A stretch of 47,923 nucleotides of DNA from Streptomyces roseus (GCF_001044425.1 NZ_LFML01000062.1:1-47923); one strand, 5' to 3'; positions 19,293-27,351 are shown, counted from the stretch's first letter. The notes: generated by a model not told the origin, from the sequence alone. Program-made: numbers and translations.

Positions 19293-19910
19293 ATGCGTTC
19301 TCACGGACAGCACGACCACGGACAGCACGAGCACGGACGGGGCCACGGCCACTGCGGGCCCGATCGTCGGGAGGAGTTCACGGGGCGGCGCGCCGCCTTC
19401 GGCCCGTTCGGACCGCCCTTCGGAGGCGGCCCCTGGGGCGGGCGCGGCGGACGCGGCGGACCGCGCGGCCGGGCCCGGCGCGGAGACGTGCGCGCCTCGA
19501 TCCTGGCGCTGCTCAAGGACCGGCCGATGCACGGCTACGAGATGATCCAGGAGATCGGCGAACGCAGCGGCGGGGCCTGGAAGCCCAGCCCCGGATCGGT
19601 CTACCCGACCCTCCAGCTGCTGGAGGACGAGGGGCTCATCACCAGCGAGAGCGAGGGCGGCAAGAAGCTGTTCACGCTCACCGACGCGGGCCGCACCGAG
19701 GCCGAGTCCGGCGCGGAGGCCCCTTGGGCCGACGCCGGGCGCGGGTTCGACTTCGAGGCGATGCACGAGGTCCGGACGGCCGGGATCGGTCTGTTCGAGG
19801 CTTTCGGCCAGGTCTTCAAGACCGGTTCGCCCGAGCAGCGCGAGAAGGCCCTCGCGGTCATCAACGACGCCCGCAAGAAGCTCTACCTGATCCTGGCCGA
19901 CGAGCACTGA
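19293..19910 (+). CDS. PadR family regulator with His/Gly-rich N-terminus
   Basis: A 205-residue regulator. Residues 1-25 are unusually histidine-rich (HGQHDHGQHEHG, HGHCG), followed by a Gly/Pro/Arg-rich stretch to about 60. The PadR winged helix covers about 64-140, with LALLKDRPMHGYEMIQEI and SPGSVYPTLQLLEDEGLI. The C-terminal part is a helical dimerisation segment. PadR proteins usually repress efflux or detoxification genes and respond to small ligands; the His-rich tail suggests metal binding, which is inference. AAAGGAG lies before the ATG. A promoter with a CGATATATCG palindrome lies about 60-90 bases upstream. It is followed by a strong hairpin. Confidence 0.88.
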   Translation: MRSHGQHDHGQHEHGRGHGHCGPDRREEFTGRRAAFGPFGPPFGGGPWGGRGGRGGPRGRARRGDVRASILALLKDRPMHGYEMIQEIGERSGGAWKPSPGSVYPTLQLLEDEGLITSESEGGKKLFTLTDAGRTEAESGAEAPWADAGRGFDFEAMHEVRTAGIGLFEAFGQVFKTGSPEQREKALAVINDARKKLYLILADEH

Positions 19911-19930
19911 GCCGGCCCGCGGCAAAGAAA

Positions 19931-19966
19931 CGGCGCGCCCCGCGAGTCCACTCGCGGGGCGCGCCG
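19931..19966. terminator. bidirectional terminator hairpin
   Basis: A 17-bp perfect GC-rich stem (19931-19947 with 19950-19966) with almost no loop, between the convergent padR and SRPBCC genes. There is no T-run, so termination is inferred from position and stability. Confidence 0.75.
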
Positions 19967-20048
19967 CCGTACGCGGGTACCCGCCCGGGAAGGGGCCGGG
20001 GGCCGGGCGGCCCGTAGTCAGGGCTGGGGCCGGGGTCGGGCGGGGCCG

Positions 20049-20477
20049 TCAGGCGACCAGGCCGGCCAGCTTGCGCAGCGATTCGTTGAGGGCGGCGGAG
20101 GCCGAGTCCTTGAGCTTGCCCGCCATGAGGGAGACGGCGGCCCCGTTGAACTCCCCGTCGATGCGGACCGTGGTGGCCGCGCCGTCCGGGATCAGGGTGT
20201 ACCGGGTGAGGATGGCCACGCCCATCGGGCCCTTGCCCGTGATGGCGAAGAGGCGCTCGTCCTCCAGCTCCGAGACGGTCCAGGCGACCTCGGCCGGGAA
20301 CCCCATCATCTTCATGTTCTCCGCGAAGGTCGCCCCGACCGCGAGGGTCTCGGGGCCGCCCCCGGGGAAATTGGTGTGGGTCATGCTCCACTCGCCGTAC
20401 GCCGCCCAGTCCGTCAGCTGGGCCCAGACCTTCGCGGCGGACGCCTCGATGCGTGATTCCGCGGTCACTTCGGCCAT
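20049..20477 (-). CDS. SRPBCC / polyketide-cyclase-like protein
   Basis: A 142-residue START-like (SRPBCC) protein. It starts MAEVTAESRIEASAAKVWAQ, the usual first strand of this ligand-binding fold, and ends with the long C-terminal helix. The middle contains EVAWTVSELEDERLFAI. It is close to the CoxG/cyclase-dehydrase subgroup, whose members bind lipophilic molecules, but no enzyme activity is predicted. ATG 20477 follows AAGGGGTGG. A CTGAC-N5-GTCAG dyad lies 66 bases upstream and probably controls it. Confidence 0.82.
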   Translation of the reverse strand: MAEVTAESRIEASAAKVWAQLTDWAAYGEWSMTHTNFPGGGPETLAVGATFAENMKMMGFPAEVAWTVSELEDERLFAITGKGPMGVAILTRYTLIPDGAATTVRIDGEFNGAAVSLMAGKLKDSASAALNESLRKLAGLVA

Positions 20478-20542
20478 GCGGCCACCCCTTCTCGTCGGGT
20501 ACGTGCGGCGGAAGGTAGCCCTGGCGGGCGGAACATTCAATA

Positions 20543-20557
20543 CTGACGGGCTGTCAG
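20543..20557. promoter_or_regulatory. operator-like dyad CTGAC-N5-GTCAG
   Basis: Inverted repeat CTGAC-GGGCT-GTCAG between the divergent SRPBCC gene (start 20477) and EamA gene (start 20649). The same 5-5-5 dyad occurs at 27352-27366. It looks like a TetR-type operator, but the protein is not identifiable here. Confidence 0.5.
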
Positions 20558-20648
20558 AAACGATCCGCCCGGTCACGCCCGGTCCCGGATCCGTCTCAAC
20601 AGGTGTCACGCCCATGACGGTCCTGACCGGCCCTGCCATGATGGCCCG

Positions 20649-21620
20649 ATGCAAGCGTCAGGGAGAAACGCCGGACTGGGCCTCGCGCTCGTCTCGGCCG
20701 TTGCGTTCGGTGGTTCCGGTGTGGCGGCGAAGCCGCTGATCGAGGCGGGTCTCGACCCCCTCCACATGGTCTGGCTCAGGGTGGCCGGGGCGGCGCTGGT
20801 GCTGTCCCCGCTGGCCTGGCGCCACCGGGGGCTCCTGGCGCGCAAACCCCTGCTGCTCGCCGGCTTCGGGATCGTCGCCGTCGCGGGTGTGCAGGCCTTC
20901 TACTTCGCGTCCCTGTCCCGGATCCCGGTCGGCGTGGCCCTGCTGCTGGAGTACCTCGGCCCGGCGCTGCTGCTCGGCTGGATCCGCTTCGTACAGCGCA
21001 AGCCGGTGACCCGGGCCGCCGCGGCCGGCGCCGCCGTCGCCGTCGTGGGGCTGGCCTGCGTCGTGGAGATCTGGTCCGGACTGAGCCTGGACCCCCTCGG
21101 CGTGCTGCTCGGCCTCGCCGCCGCCTGCTGCCAGGCCTTCTACTTCGTGTTCGCGGACCACGGCGCGGGCGACGGGGCCGAGGGCGAGGTACCCGACCCG
21201 ATCGGTGTGATCGCGTACGGCATGCTCGTCGGGGCGCTGGTGATGACGGTGATCGCCCGACCGTGGCGGATGGACTGGCAGGTGCTGGGCGGGCAGGCCT
21301 CGATGGGGGACCTGAGGGTGCCCGCGTGGGTGCTGCTCGCCTGGGTGGTGCTGATCGCGACCGTCTTCGCGTACCTGACCGGCGTGGTCTCGGTGCGCAA
21401 GCTCTCGCCCCAGGTGGCCGGTGTCGTGGCCTGCCTGGAGGCGGTGGTGGCCACCGTGTTCGCCTGGATCCTGCTGAACGAGCACCTCTCGACCCCACAG
21501 ATCATCGGCGGTGCGCTGGTCCTGGGCGGGGCGTTCATCGCGCAGTCCGCGCGGCCCACCCCGCCGGGAGCGGCCGATCCGGAGGCGGTCGTTCTGGACC
21601 GCGAGACGACGAGGGCCTAG
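20649..21620 (+). CDS. EamA/DMT family transporter (first of three)
   Basis: A 323-residue protein with ten predicted transmembrane helices in two EamA repeats (about 10-140 and 155-295). The second repeat ends with the family-typical LEAVVATVFAWILLNEHL and GGALVLGGAFIAQS. DMT proteins of this type export amino acids or other small metabolites. It resembles RhtA-like members, but the substrate cannot be read from sequence. It is divergent from the SRPBCC gene. The stop codon TAG is part of a -10-like hexamer that seems to start the next transcript. Confidence 0.87.
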   Translation: MQASGRNAGLGLALVSAVAFGGSGVAAKPLIEAGLDPLHMVWLRVAGAALVLSPLAWRHRGLLARKPLLLAGFGIVAVAGVQAFYFASLSRIPVGVALLLEYLGPALLLGWIRFVQRKPVTRAAAAGAAVAVVGLACVVEIWSGLSLDPLGVLLGLAAACCQAFYFVFADHGAGDGAEGEVPDPIGVIAYGMLVGALVMTVIARPWRMDWQVLGGQASMGDLRVPAWVLLAWVVLIATVFAYLTGVVSVRKLSPQVAGVVACLEAVVATVFAWILLNEHLSTPQIIGGALVLGGAFIAQSARPTPPGAADPEAVVLDRETTRA

Positions 21621-21623
21621 AGT
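21595..21623 (+). promoter_or_regulatory. promoter overlapping the end of the first EamA gene
   Basis: TGGACC (21595-21600), 17-base spacer, and TAGAGT (21618-21623), the streptomycete TAGAnT consensus. Its predicted start site falls at or next to 21631, the GTG of a short upstream ORF. Confidence 0.55.
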
Positions 21624-21630
21624 GACGATC

Positions 21631-21666
21631 GTGCATTCGACTGTGCTTCCGCCTCCCGCCGCGTAG
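21631..21666 (+). CDS. short upstream ORF (11 residues), possible leader peptide
   Basis: GTG-initiated ORF reading MHSTVLPPPAA and then TAG. The first base lies seven bases after a consensus-like -10 (21618-21623), so the mRNA would be leaderless and start with this ORF. The PPP run could slow ribosomes. The stop comes just before two competing hairpins (21668-21735) and about 120 bases before the second EamA gene. This is the arrangement of an attenuator. I know of no described leader with this sequence. Translation is inferred, not proven. Confidence 0.45.
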   Translation: MHSTVLPPPAA

Positions 21667-21667
21667 C

Positions 21668-21735
21668 CGCGGGCAGCTGCCCCTGTGACGAGGATCCGGC
21701 CCGGAGAGTTCCCGGGCGGGTCCGCGCTGCCCGCG
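21668..21735 (+). promoter_or_regulatory. leader RNA with alternative hairpins before second EamA gene
   Basis: The segment GGGCAGC (21671-21677) can pair locally with GCTGCCC (21676-21682, a 12-bp palindrome) or, as CGCGGGCAGC (21668-21677), with the distal GCTGCCCGCG at 21726-21735. The long-range helix encloses a further stem (about 21691-21723). The two pairings exclude each other. No T-run follows, so control could be by termination or by ribosome access. Confidence 0.5.
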
Positions 21736-21783
21736 AAGAGATGACCTTTACCTTCATCCTTCACGCATGCGCGGAGCACACTC

Positions 21784-22842
21784 GTGTCGAATCCTTCGCC
21801 CGCTTCCGGGCGCAGTCTGTCGTACCTCGTCGTCGCCGGAGCCGCCTGGGGCACCGCCGGAGCGGCCGCTTCCCTCCTCTTCCTGGCCAGTGACCTGGGC
21901 CCGCTCGCCCTGTCGTTCTGGCGCTGCGCCGGCGGCCTGGTGGTGCTGCTCGGGGTCCTCGCCGTACGCCGGCCCCGGGGTGCGGCGGCCGCCGCCCGGG
22001 CCGCGGCGCGGCCGTCGGCGGCCTCGCTCATCGGGACCGGCCTGATGTTCACGCTCTTCCAAGCCGCGTACTTCGGGGCCGTGCGCGAGACCGGCCTGGC
22101 GGTCGGCACCGTGGTCACCCTGGGCGCCGGACCAGTGCTGATCGCGGTCGGGGCGCGCTACTGGATGGGCGAGCGGCTGGGCCGGGGCGGTGTGGCCGCC
22201 GTCGTGGGGGCGCTCGCCGGGCTCGCCGTGCTCGTCCTGGGCGGCGGGGGAGGCGAGGTGCGGCCGCTCGGCGTCGGCTGGGCCCTGCTGTCGGCCGCCG
22301 GGTACGCTGGGATGACCCTGCGGGCCCGTTCGCTGGGCCGGCGCGGAGCGGGCGGGGACCCGCTGGTCACCACCGCCTGGTCGGTCGCGGTGGGCACGGT
22401 GTGCCTGCTGCCGCTCGCCGCGGCGGAGGGGCTGTGGCCGCACACCGCCGAACTCGGGCGGGTGCTGTGGCTGCTGGTGTACGTGGCCACGGTGCCGACG
22501 GCGCTGGCGTACGCGCTGTACTTCACCGGGGCCGCCGCGGTGCGGGCCGCGACGGTGTCCGTGATCATGCTGATCGAGCCGGTCAGCGCGGCCGGGATCG
22601 CCGTCCTGGTGCTGGGGGAACGGCTGACCGGCGCCGTGGTGCTGGGCACCGTACTGCTGCTGGCGGCGGTCGGTGCGCTGATCGCCGACGAGGCCGGGCA
22701 GGGCGGGGGCGGCCCCGCGGGCGGGCCGGAGGTGCGGCCCGCCCGGGAGCCCCGTGAGCCGTATGGGGTGGCCGAGACGGGGGAGCCTCGTGAGCCGGAT
22801 GAGCCCCGTGACCCCCGCCGGGCTCAGAGCGCGGCGAGGTAG
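21784..22842 (+). CDS. EamA/DMT family transporter (second of three)
   Basis: A 352-residue transporter with two EamA repeats (about 12-145 and 160-300; the second contains [20 protein letters not shown] and GERL) and ten predicted helices. The last 50 residues form an unusual polar tail of imperfect EPREP-type repeats. It is probably an exporter of amino acids, purines or similar; the substrate is unknown. The GTG at 21784 follows GGAG. It is preceded by a leader with a short ORF and alternative hairpins, so expression may be tuned after initiation. Its 3' end overlaps the convergent flavin-protein gene by 19 bases. Confidence 0.86.
   Translation: MSNPSPASGRSLSYLVVAGAAWGTAGAAASLLFLASDLGPLALSFWRCAGGLVVLLGVLAVRRPRGAAAAARAAARPSAASLIGTGLMFTLFQAAYFGAVRETGLAVGTVVTLGAGPVLIAVGARYWMGERLGRGGVAAVVGALAGLAVLVLGGGGGEVRPLGVGWALLSAAGYAGMTLRARSLGRRGAGGDPLVTTAWSVAVGTVCLLPLAAAEGLWPHTAELGRVLWLLVYVATVPTALAYALYFTGAAAVRAATVSVIMLIEPVSAAGIAVLVLGERLTGAVVLGTVLLLAAVGALIADEAGQGGGGPAGGPEVRPAREPREPYGVAETGEPREPDEPRDPRRAQSAAR
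22747..22811. repeat. imperfect repeat coding the EamA C-terminal tail
   Basis: GAGCCcCGTGAGCCG-type units begin at 22747, 22783 and 22801 (the last partial), spaced in multiples of 18 bases. They encode the [16 protein letters not shown] tail just before the overlap with the convergent gene. Confidence 0.55.
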
Positions 22843-23546
22843 TCCGGAACGGCGACCCCGGGGGTCAGGTCGTCGGCCGGGATCGGGGCGCCGTGCACCG
22901 GCGCCACCGGGACCACGCCCGACCAGTAGGGCAGGCCCAGGTCCTCGGGCTCGTCGTTGGGGCCGCCCGTACGGATCTTCGCCGACACCTCGGTGAGGTC
23001 GAGGCGGATCACCGCGGTGGCGGCGAGCTCCTTGGCGTTGGCGGGCCGGGAGTCGGCGGAGCGGCCGGGAACCACGTGGTCGACGAGGGCGTCGAGGGCC
23101 GTCCGGCGCTCGGCCTCGTCGGTCACCTGGTGGGCGATGCCGTGCACGACCACCGAGCGGTAGTTGATCGAGTGGTGGAAGGCGGAGCGGGCCAGCACCA
23201 GGCCGTCCACGTGCGTCACGGTCAGGCAGACGGGCAGTCCCGGGTCGGTCTGGCCGGCGGCGAGCAGCGGGCGGGAACCGGTCGAGCCGTGGACGTAGAG
23301 GGTCTCGCCGACGCGCCCGTACAGGGTCGGCAGGACCACCGGGGCGCCGTCGCGCACGAAGCCGAGGTGGCAGACGTACGCCTGGTCGAGTATCGCGTGG
23401 ACCGTCTCGCGGTCGTAGCGGGCTCGCTCGCGGGAGCGGCTCGGGACGGTGCGGCCGGTGGGCTCGTAGCCGCCGCCGGTCACCCCGGCCGTCTCGCTCG
23501 TCCCGGCCGTCTCGGGAACCTCTTGCGTGTCGGTCGTGGCGGTCAT
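22824..23546 (-). CDS. pyridoxamine 5'-phosphate oxidase-fold flavin/FMN-binding protein
   Basis: A 240-residue split-barrel protein. The first 40 residues are a polar, Thr/Glu-rich extension. The fold begins at [20 protein letters not shown] and continues with [20 protein letters not shown], a flavin-binding pattern of the NimA-like branch. Members bind FMN, F420 or haem and reduce small molecules; this is not the PdxH enzyme itself. It is divergent from a MocR regulator with only 37 bases between start codons, so MocR probably controls it. ATG 23546 has GGAGAA upstream. Confidence 0.85.
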   Translation of the reverse strand: MTATTDTQEVPETAGTSETAGVTGGGYEPTGRTVPSRSRERARYDRETVHAILDQAYVCHLGFVRDGAPVVLPTLYGRVGETLYVHGSTGSRPLLAAGQTDPGLPVCLTVTHVDGLVLARSAFHHSINYRSVVVHGIAHQVTDEAERRTALDALVDHVVPGRSADSRPANAKELAATAVIRLDLTEVSAKIRTGGPNDEPEDLGLPYWSGVVPVAPVHGAPIPADDLTPGVAVPDYLAAL

Positions 23547-23561
23547 GGTGCGTTCTCCATT

Positions 23562-23575
23562 GTATTAGTGCATAC
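23562..23575. promoter_or_regulatory. putative MocR operator in a 37-base divergent promoter region
   Basis: Inverted repeat GTAT-TAGTGC-ATAC sits in the short gap between the flavin-protein gene and mocR. CATACT (23571-23576) could be the -10 of a leaderless mocR transcript, so binding here would affect both genes. Confidence 0.5.
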
Positions 23576-23583
23576 TTGGCTTT

Positions 23584-24915
23584 GTGCTAGGAGAGTATCG
23601 GATCACAGGGCGTCGCGCATCGGACATCGCGGCGAGTGTCGAGGCGGGCGTCGGATCGGGCGCCCTGGTCCCGGGAGCGCTGCTGCCGCCCATGCGGGAG
23701 CTCGCGGCCGGGCTCGGGGTGAACCCGAACACCGTCGCCGCGGCCTACCGGACGCTGCGCGAGCGCGGGGTCATCGAGACCGACGGGCGCCGCGGCAGCC
23801 GGGTGCGCGGCAGGCCGGCCACCGCCCCGCGCGACGAACTGCGGGTGGCGGTGCCGCCCGGGGTGCGGGACGTCGCGTCCGGCAACCCGGACGTCCGGCT
23901 GCTGCCCGGGCTGGAGGGGGCCCTGGCCGAGGCGGCCCGGCGGCACGCGCAGGCGCCGACGCTGTACGGGGACGCCCCGGTGGTGCCGGAGCTGGAGCGG
24001 CTGGCCCGGGCCGACTTCGACGCGGACGGGGTGCCCGGCGGGCCGGTGGGGGTGACCTCGGGCGCGTTGGACGGGATCGAGCGGGTACTGGCCGCGCACC
24101 TGCGGCCGGGGGACGCGGTGGCGATCGAGGACCCGGGCTGGGGGAGCGTGCTGGACCTGGCGGCGGCGCTGGGGCTGCGGGTCGTCCCGGTGGCGGTGGA
24201 CGACGACGGGCCACTCGTCTCCGCGGTGGAGCGGGTGCTCGGGGAAGGCGCGCGGGCGCTGCTGGTGACGGCGCGGGCGCAGAACCCGACCGGGGCGGCG
24301 GTGAGCGCCGAGCGGGCGGCGCAGCTGCGCGCCGTGCTGGCGCGCCATCCGCAGGTGCTGGTGGTCGACGACGATCACGGGCACGCCATCGTGGACCTGC
24401 CGCTGCACTCGCTCGGCGGGGTGACCCGGCACTGGGCGCTGGTCCGCTCGACGGCGAAGGCGTACGGGCCGGACCTGCGGCTGGCGGTGCTGACCGGCGA
24501 CGCCGTGACGCTGGACCGGGTACGGGGGCGGCAGCGGCTGGGCCCGGGGTGGGTGAGCCGGCTGCTCCAGTACGCGGTGGTCGAGCTGTGGAGCTCGGGG
24601 GCGGTGGACCGGGCGGCGGTCGCGCGCTCCTACGCGGAGCGCCGGGACGCGCTGGTCGCGGCGCTGCGGGAGCGGGGCGTCGCGGCGCACGGGCGCAGCG
24701 GGATGAACGTGTGGGTGCCGGTCGCCGACGAGACGGGGGCCGTGACCCGGCTGCTGGCCGCGGGCTGGGCGGTGGCGCCGGGCAGCCGGTTCCGGGTGGT
24801 CTCGGGGTCGGGCGTACGGATCACGGTGTCGGGCGTCCGGCCCGGCGAGGTGGCGGGGCTCGCGGAGGCGGTGGCCGCGTCGGTACGCCCTGCGGCGGGC
24901 GGCCGCTTCGACTGA
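23584..24915 (+). CDS. MocR family regulator (GntR helix-turn-helix plus aminotransferase domain)
   Basis: A 443-residue fusion. The GntR winged helix is at about 10-75 (PPMRELAAGLGVNPNTVAAA) and a fold-type I aminotransferase-like domain at about 95-435. NPTG is at 234-237 and the PLP Schiff-base lysine K292 lies in RSTAKAYG. MocR proteins bind PLP and often control vitamin B6, GABA or amino-acid genes. The target is probably the divergent split-barrel gene and itself through the dyad at 23562-23575. There is no Shine-Dalgarno sequence before the GTG, and a -10-like CATACT ends eight bases before it, so it is probably leaderless. Confidence 0.9.
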   Translation: MLGEYRITGRRASDIAASVEAGVGSGALVPGALLPPMRELAAGLGVNPNTVAAAYRTLRERGVIETDGRRGSRVRGRPATAPRDELRVAVPPGVRDVASGNPDVRLLPGLEGALAEAARRHAQAPTLYGDAPVVPELERLARADFDADGVPGGPVGVTSGALDGIERVLAAHLRPGDAVAIEDPGWGSVLDLAAALGLRVVPVAVDDDGPLVSAVERVLGEGARALLVTARAQNPTGAAVSAERAAQLRAVLARHPQVLVVDDDHGHAIVDLPLHSLGGVTRHWALVRSTAKAYGPDLRLAVLTGDAVTLDRVRGRQRLGPGWVSRLLQYAVVELWSSGAVDRAAVARSYAERRDALVAALRERGVAAHGRSGMNVWVPVADETGAVTRLLAAGWAVAPGSRFRVVSGSGVRITVSGVRPGEVAGLAEAVAASVRPAAGGRFD

Positions 24916-24945
24916 CCGCCCGCCGCCGCGTCCTCCCGTACCGGT

Positions 24946-25890
24946 TCAGCGGCGGCGGGTCTGGGTGAGCGCCGCCCCCGCGAGGACGATCGCCGCGCCC
25001 ACCGGGGTGTTCCAGTGGAGCTGCTCGCCGAGGAGCAGGACGCCCGCCGTGGTGGCGATGACCGGGATGAAGTACGTGACCATCTGGGCCGTGGTCGGGC
25101 CGACCTCCGTCACCAGCCCGTACTGCATCTGCAGCGCCATCCCCGTGCCCAGGGCGCCGAGCGCCATCACCGACAGCGTCGGCCAGAGGGGGAACGAGGC
25201 CGGGGCCGAGGTGAACGCGGCGCTGACCGCCAGCAGTTGCAGCGTGGACACCATCAGCTGCGCGCCGGTCAGCGCCACCGGGGAGCCCGGGACCGAGGCC
25301 AGCGTGCGCCGGACGTAGATCCAGCCGACCGGGTAGCAGAGCGAGGCGAGCAGGGCGAGCGCGGTGCCCCTGGCGTCGATGCCCGAGAAGCCCTGCCAGG
25401 CGCCGAGGACCGTCAGGACGCCGAGGAAGCCCAGACCCAGGCCGGCGAAGCGCCGGCGCGTGGGGCGGTCTTCGGACAGGGCCACCAGCGACAGCGCCAT
25501 GCCCCACAGCGGCGAGGTCGCGTTGCAGATCCCGGCCAGGCTCGACGGGATGCTCAGCTCGGCGTACGCGAACAGCGAGAAGGGGGCGGTGTTGAGCAGG
25601 AGCGCCGCCACGAACAGGTGGGCCCAGGTGCGGCGGCCGCGGGGGAGCGGCTCGCGGCGGACCAGGAGCACGGCCAGCAGGGCGAGCGCCCCGAAGAACA
25701 CCCGCCCGAGCGCCACTTGGAAGGGGGCGTAGGCCTCGGTGCCCACCTTGATCAGCAGGAAGCTGAAGCCCCAGACCACCGAGAGGACCGCGAAGCGGAT
25801 CCGCCAGTCCACCCGGGCGGTGCGGGCGGCGGTGACCGGCGGGGGGAGGGTGAGGTCAGGGGCGGGACGAGGGGTGGCGGGTGCGCTCAT
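24946..25890 (-). CDS. EamA/DMT family transporter (third of three)
   Basis: A 314-residue transporter with a 35-residue polar N-terminus and ten helices in two EamA repeats (about 38-165 and 180-305). VWGFSFLLIKVG and the closing LLLGEQLHWNTPVGAAIVL are typical. It probably exports a small metabolite. ATG 25890 is the first plausible Met before the fold; extension to 25941 would run into the divergent LysR promoter. No good Shine-Dalgarno sequence is visible. The pairing with a divergent LysR gene suggests that LysR regulates it, as in many exporter-regulator pairs such as LysG-LysE. Confidence 0.86.
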   Translation of the reverse strand: MSAPATPRPAPDLTLPPPVTAARTARVDWRIRFAVLSVVWGFSFLLIKVGTEAYAPFQVALGRVFFGALALLAVLLVRREPLPRGRRTWAHLFVAALLLNTAPFSLFAYAELSIPSSLAGICNATSPLWGMALSLVALSEDRPTRRRFAGLGLGFLGVLTVLGAWQGFSGIDARGTALALLASLCYPVGWIYVRRTLASVPGSPVALTGAQLMVSTLQLLAVSAAFTSAPASFPLWPTLSVMALGALGTGMALQMQYGLVTEVGPTTAQMVTYFIPVIATTAGVLLLGEQLHWNTPVGAAIVLAGAALTQTRRR

Positions 25891-25964
25891 GAGGAGAACT
25901 CTGCTCCGCTCAACTACGTAGGACAAGCGAGATTTTTTCACGGTGACGGCGTAGCATCGCTTAC

Positions 25965-26867
25965 ATGTTGAACCTGGAGCGCCTGCGCACCCTCGACGCC
26001 CTCGCCCGCCACGGCTCGGTCAGCGCGGCGGCCGACGGGCTCCACGTCACCACCTCCGCCGTCTCCCAGCAGATGGCCAAGCTGGAACGGGAGGTGGGCC
26101 AGCCGCTGCTGGCCAAGAACGGCCGCGGGGTCCGGCTCACCGACGCCGGACGGCTGCTCGCCGACCACGCGGCCCGCATCATCTCCCAGGTCGAACTGGC
26201 CCAGTCCGACGTCGAGGCCCAGCGGGGCTGCGCCGTCGGCGAGCTGCGGATCGGCGCCTTCCCGACGGCCATGCGCGGGCTGCTGCCCCAGGCGCTGACC
26301 GCCCTGCGCGCCGCCCACCCCGAACTGCGGACCCGCGTACGGGAGCAGGAGCCGGAGGAGGCCATGGCGGCGGTCGTGCGCGGGGACCTCGACCTGGCCC
26401 TGGCCATCGACTGGCACAACAAGCGCATGCCGGTCCCCGCCGACCTCACCCGGGCGCACCTCCTCGACGACTCCTGCGACATCGCGGTCCCGGCCGGCCA
26501 CCGGCTGGCCGACCGCGACCGGATCTCCCTGGCCGAGTTCGCCTACGACGACTGGATCTCCTGGAACGAGGGCCAGTTCTGCCACGAGTGGCTCGTGTAC
26601 ACGCTGCGCGGAACCGGCATCGAGCCGCGCATCGCGCACATCGCCGAGGAGCACCACACCCAGCTCGCCTTCGTGGAGGCCGGGCTCGGGGTGTGCGTGG
26701 CGCCCCGGCTCGGGCGCGGTCCGGTGCCGGCCGGGGTCCGGCTGCTGCCGGTCTGCGACTCCGTCCGGCGCCACGTGTACGTCGTGTGGCGGGCCGACGC
26801 GGACCGGCGGCCCTCGATCAGGGCCGCCGTGGCAGCACTGGAGCAGGCCGCCGCCGCGGCCGGGTAG
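25965..26867 (+). CDS. LysR family transcriptional regulator
   Basis: A 300-residue LysR regulator. The winged helix covers residues 1-60 (LERLRTLDALARHGSVSAAADGL) and the substrate-binding domain about 90-295. It has the family layout for an inducer-responsive activator. It is divergent from an EamA transporter across 74 bases, so it most likely controls that gene in response to the exported compound. TAGCAT (25952-25957) ends seven bases before the ATG and there is no ribosome site, which points to a leaderless mRNA. Its 3' end is only four bases from the convergent flavin-protein gene. Confidence 0.9.
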   Translation: MLNLERLRTLDALARHGSVSAAADGLHVTTSAVSQQMAKLEREVGQPLLAKNGRGVRLTDAGRLLADHAARIISQVELAQSDVEAQRGCAVGELRIGAFPTAMRGLLPQALTALRAAHPELRTRVREQEPEEAMAAVVRGDLDLALAIDWHNKRMPVPADLTRAHLLDDSCDIAVPAGHRLADRDRISLAEFAYDDWISWNEGQFCHEWLVYTLRGTGIEPRIAHIAEEHHTQLAFVEAGLGVCVAPRLGRGPVPAGVRLLPVCDSVRRHVYVVWRADADRRPSIRAAVAALEQAAAAAG

Positions 26868-26871
26868 GACC

Positions 26872-27330
26872 TCAGAGCTTGCGGAAATCCCAGGAGACGA
26901 CCGACTCCGGGGTGAGGCGGATCCAGGCGTGGCGGCCGTCGTGCGGCATCTCCTCGATCCCGAAGTTCTTGGCCGGGAACAGCCGCTCCGCCTCGGCGAG
27001 CTCCGGGCAGGGTTCGCCCGTGCGCGGGGCCTCTCCCACGAAGACGGCGCTGCCGCAGAGTTCGACCCCGCGCAGTTCGCCGTACGCCTCGCCGGCGTCC
27101 ACGACCACCGAGATCCGCGGGTCCCTCCGCAGATCCGACCAGCGGCGGCTGCGGGTGATCGAGTACAGCCACAGCGAGGTCCCGTCCCAGGCGAACCACA
27201 GGGCTCCCACATGGGGACGGCCGTCCGCGGAGACGGTCGCCACCCGGCAGGTGCGCTGCTCGCGCAGGAAGGCGTCCACTTCCTCGTCGGTCATCATGAT
27301 GCGGCGGCCCCGCCGCTGTGATCCGTCCAT
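26872..27330 (-). CDS. pyridoxamine 5'-phosphate oxidase-fold protein (short form)
   Basis: A 152-residue split-barrel protein. CRVATVSADGRPHVGALWFAW and TRSRRWSDLRRDPRISVVVD are the standard strands of the FMN/F420-binding family, and the late WIRLTPESVVSWDF closes the barrel. Many actinobacterial members use F420, but cofactor choice is not readable here. ATG 27330 follows AAGGGG. The start lies 22 bases from the CTGAC-N5-GTCAG dyad shared with the divergent isochorismatase-like gene. It differs clearly from the 240-residue split-barrel protein at 22.8-23.5 kb. Confidence 0.86.
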   Translation of the reverse strand: MDGSQRRGRRIMMTDEEVDAFLREQRTCRVATVSADGRPHVGALWFAWDGTSLWLYSITRSRRWSDLRRDPRISVVVDAGEAYGELRGVELCGSAVFVGEAPRTGEPCPELAEAERLFPAKNFGIEEMPHDGRHAWIRLTPESVVSWDFRKL

Positions 27331-27351
27331 CGGTCCCGCACCCCTTCACAT

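Noticed and set aside
22401..22757. Plus-strand frame inside the second EamA gene
   Set aside because: It is a shifted reading of transporter codons, giving Arg/Ala/Gly-rich sequence with no hydrophobic pattern.
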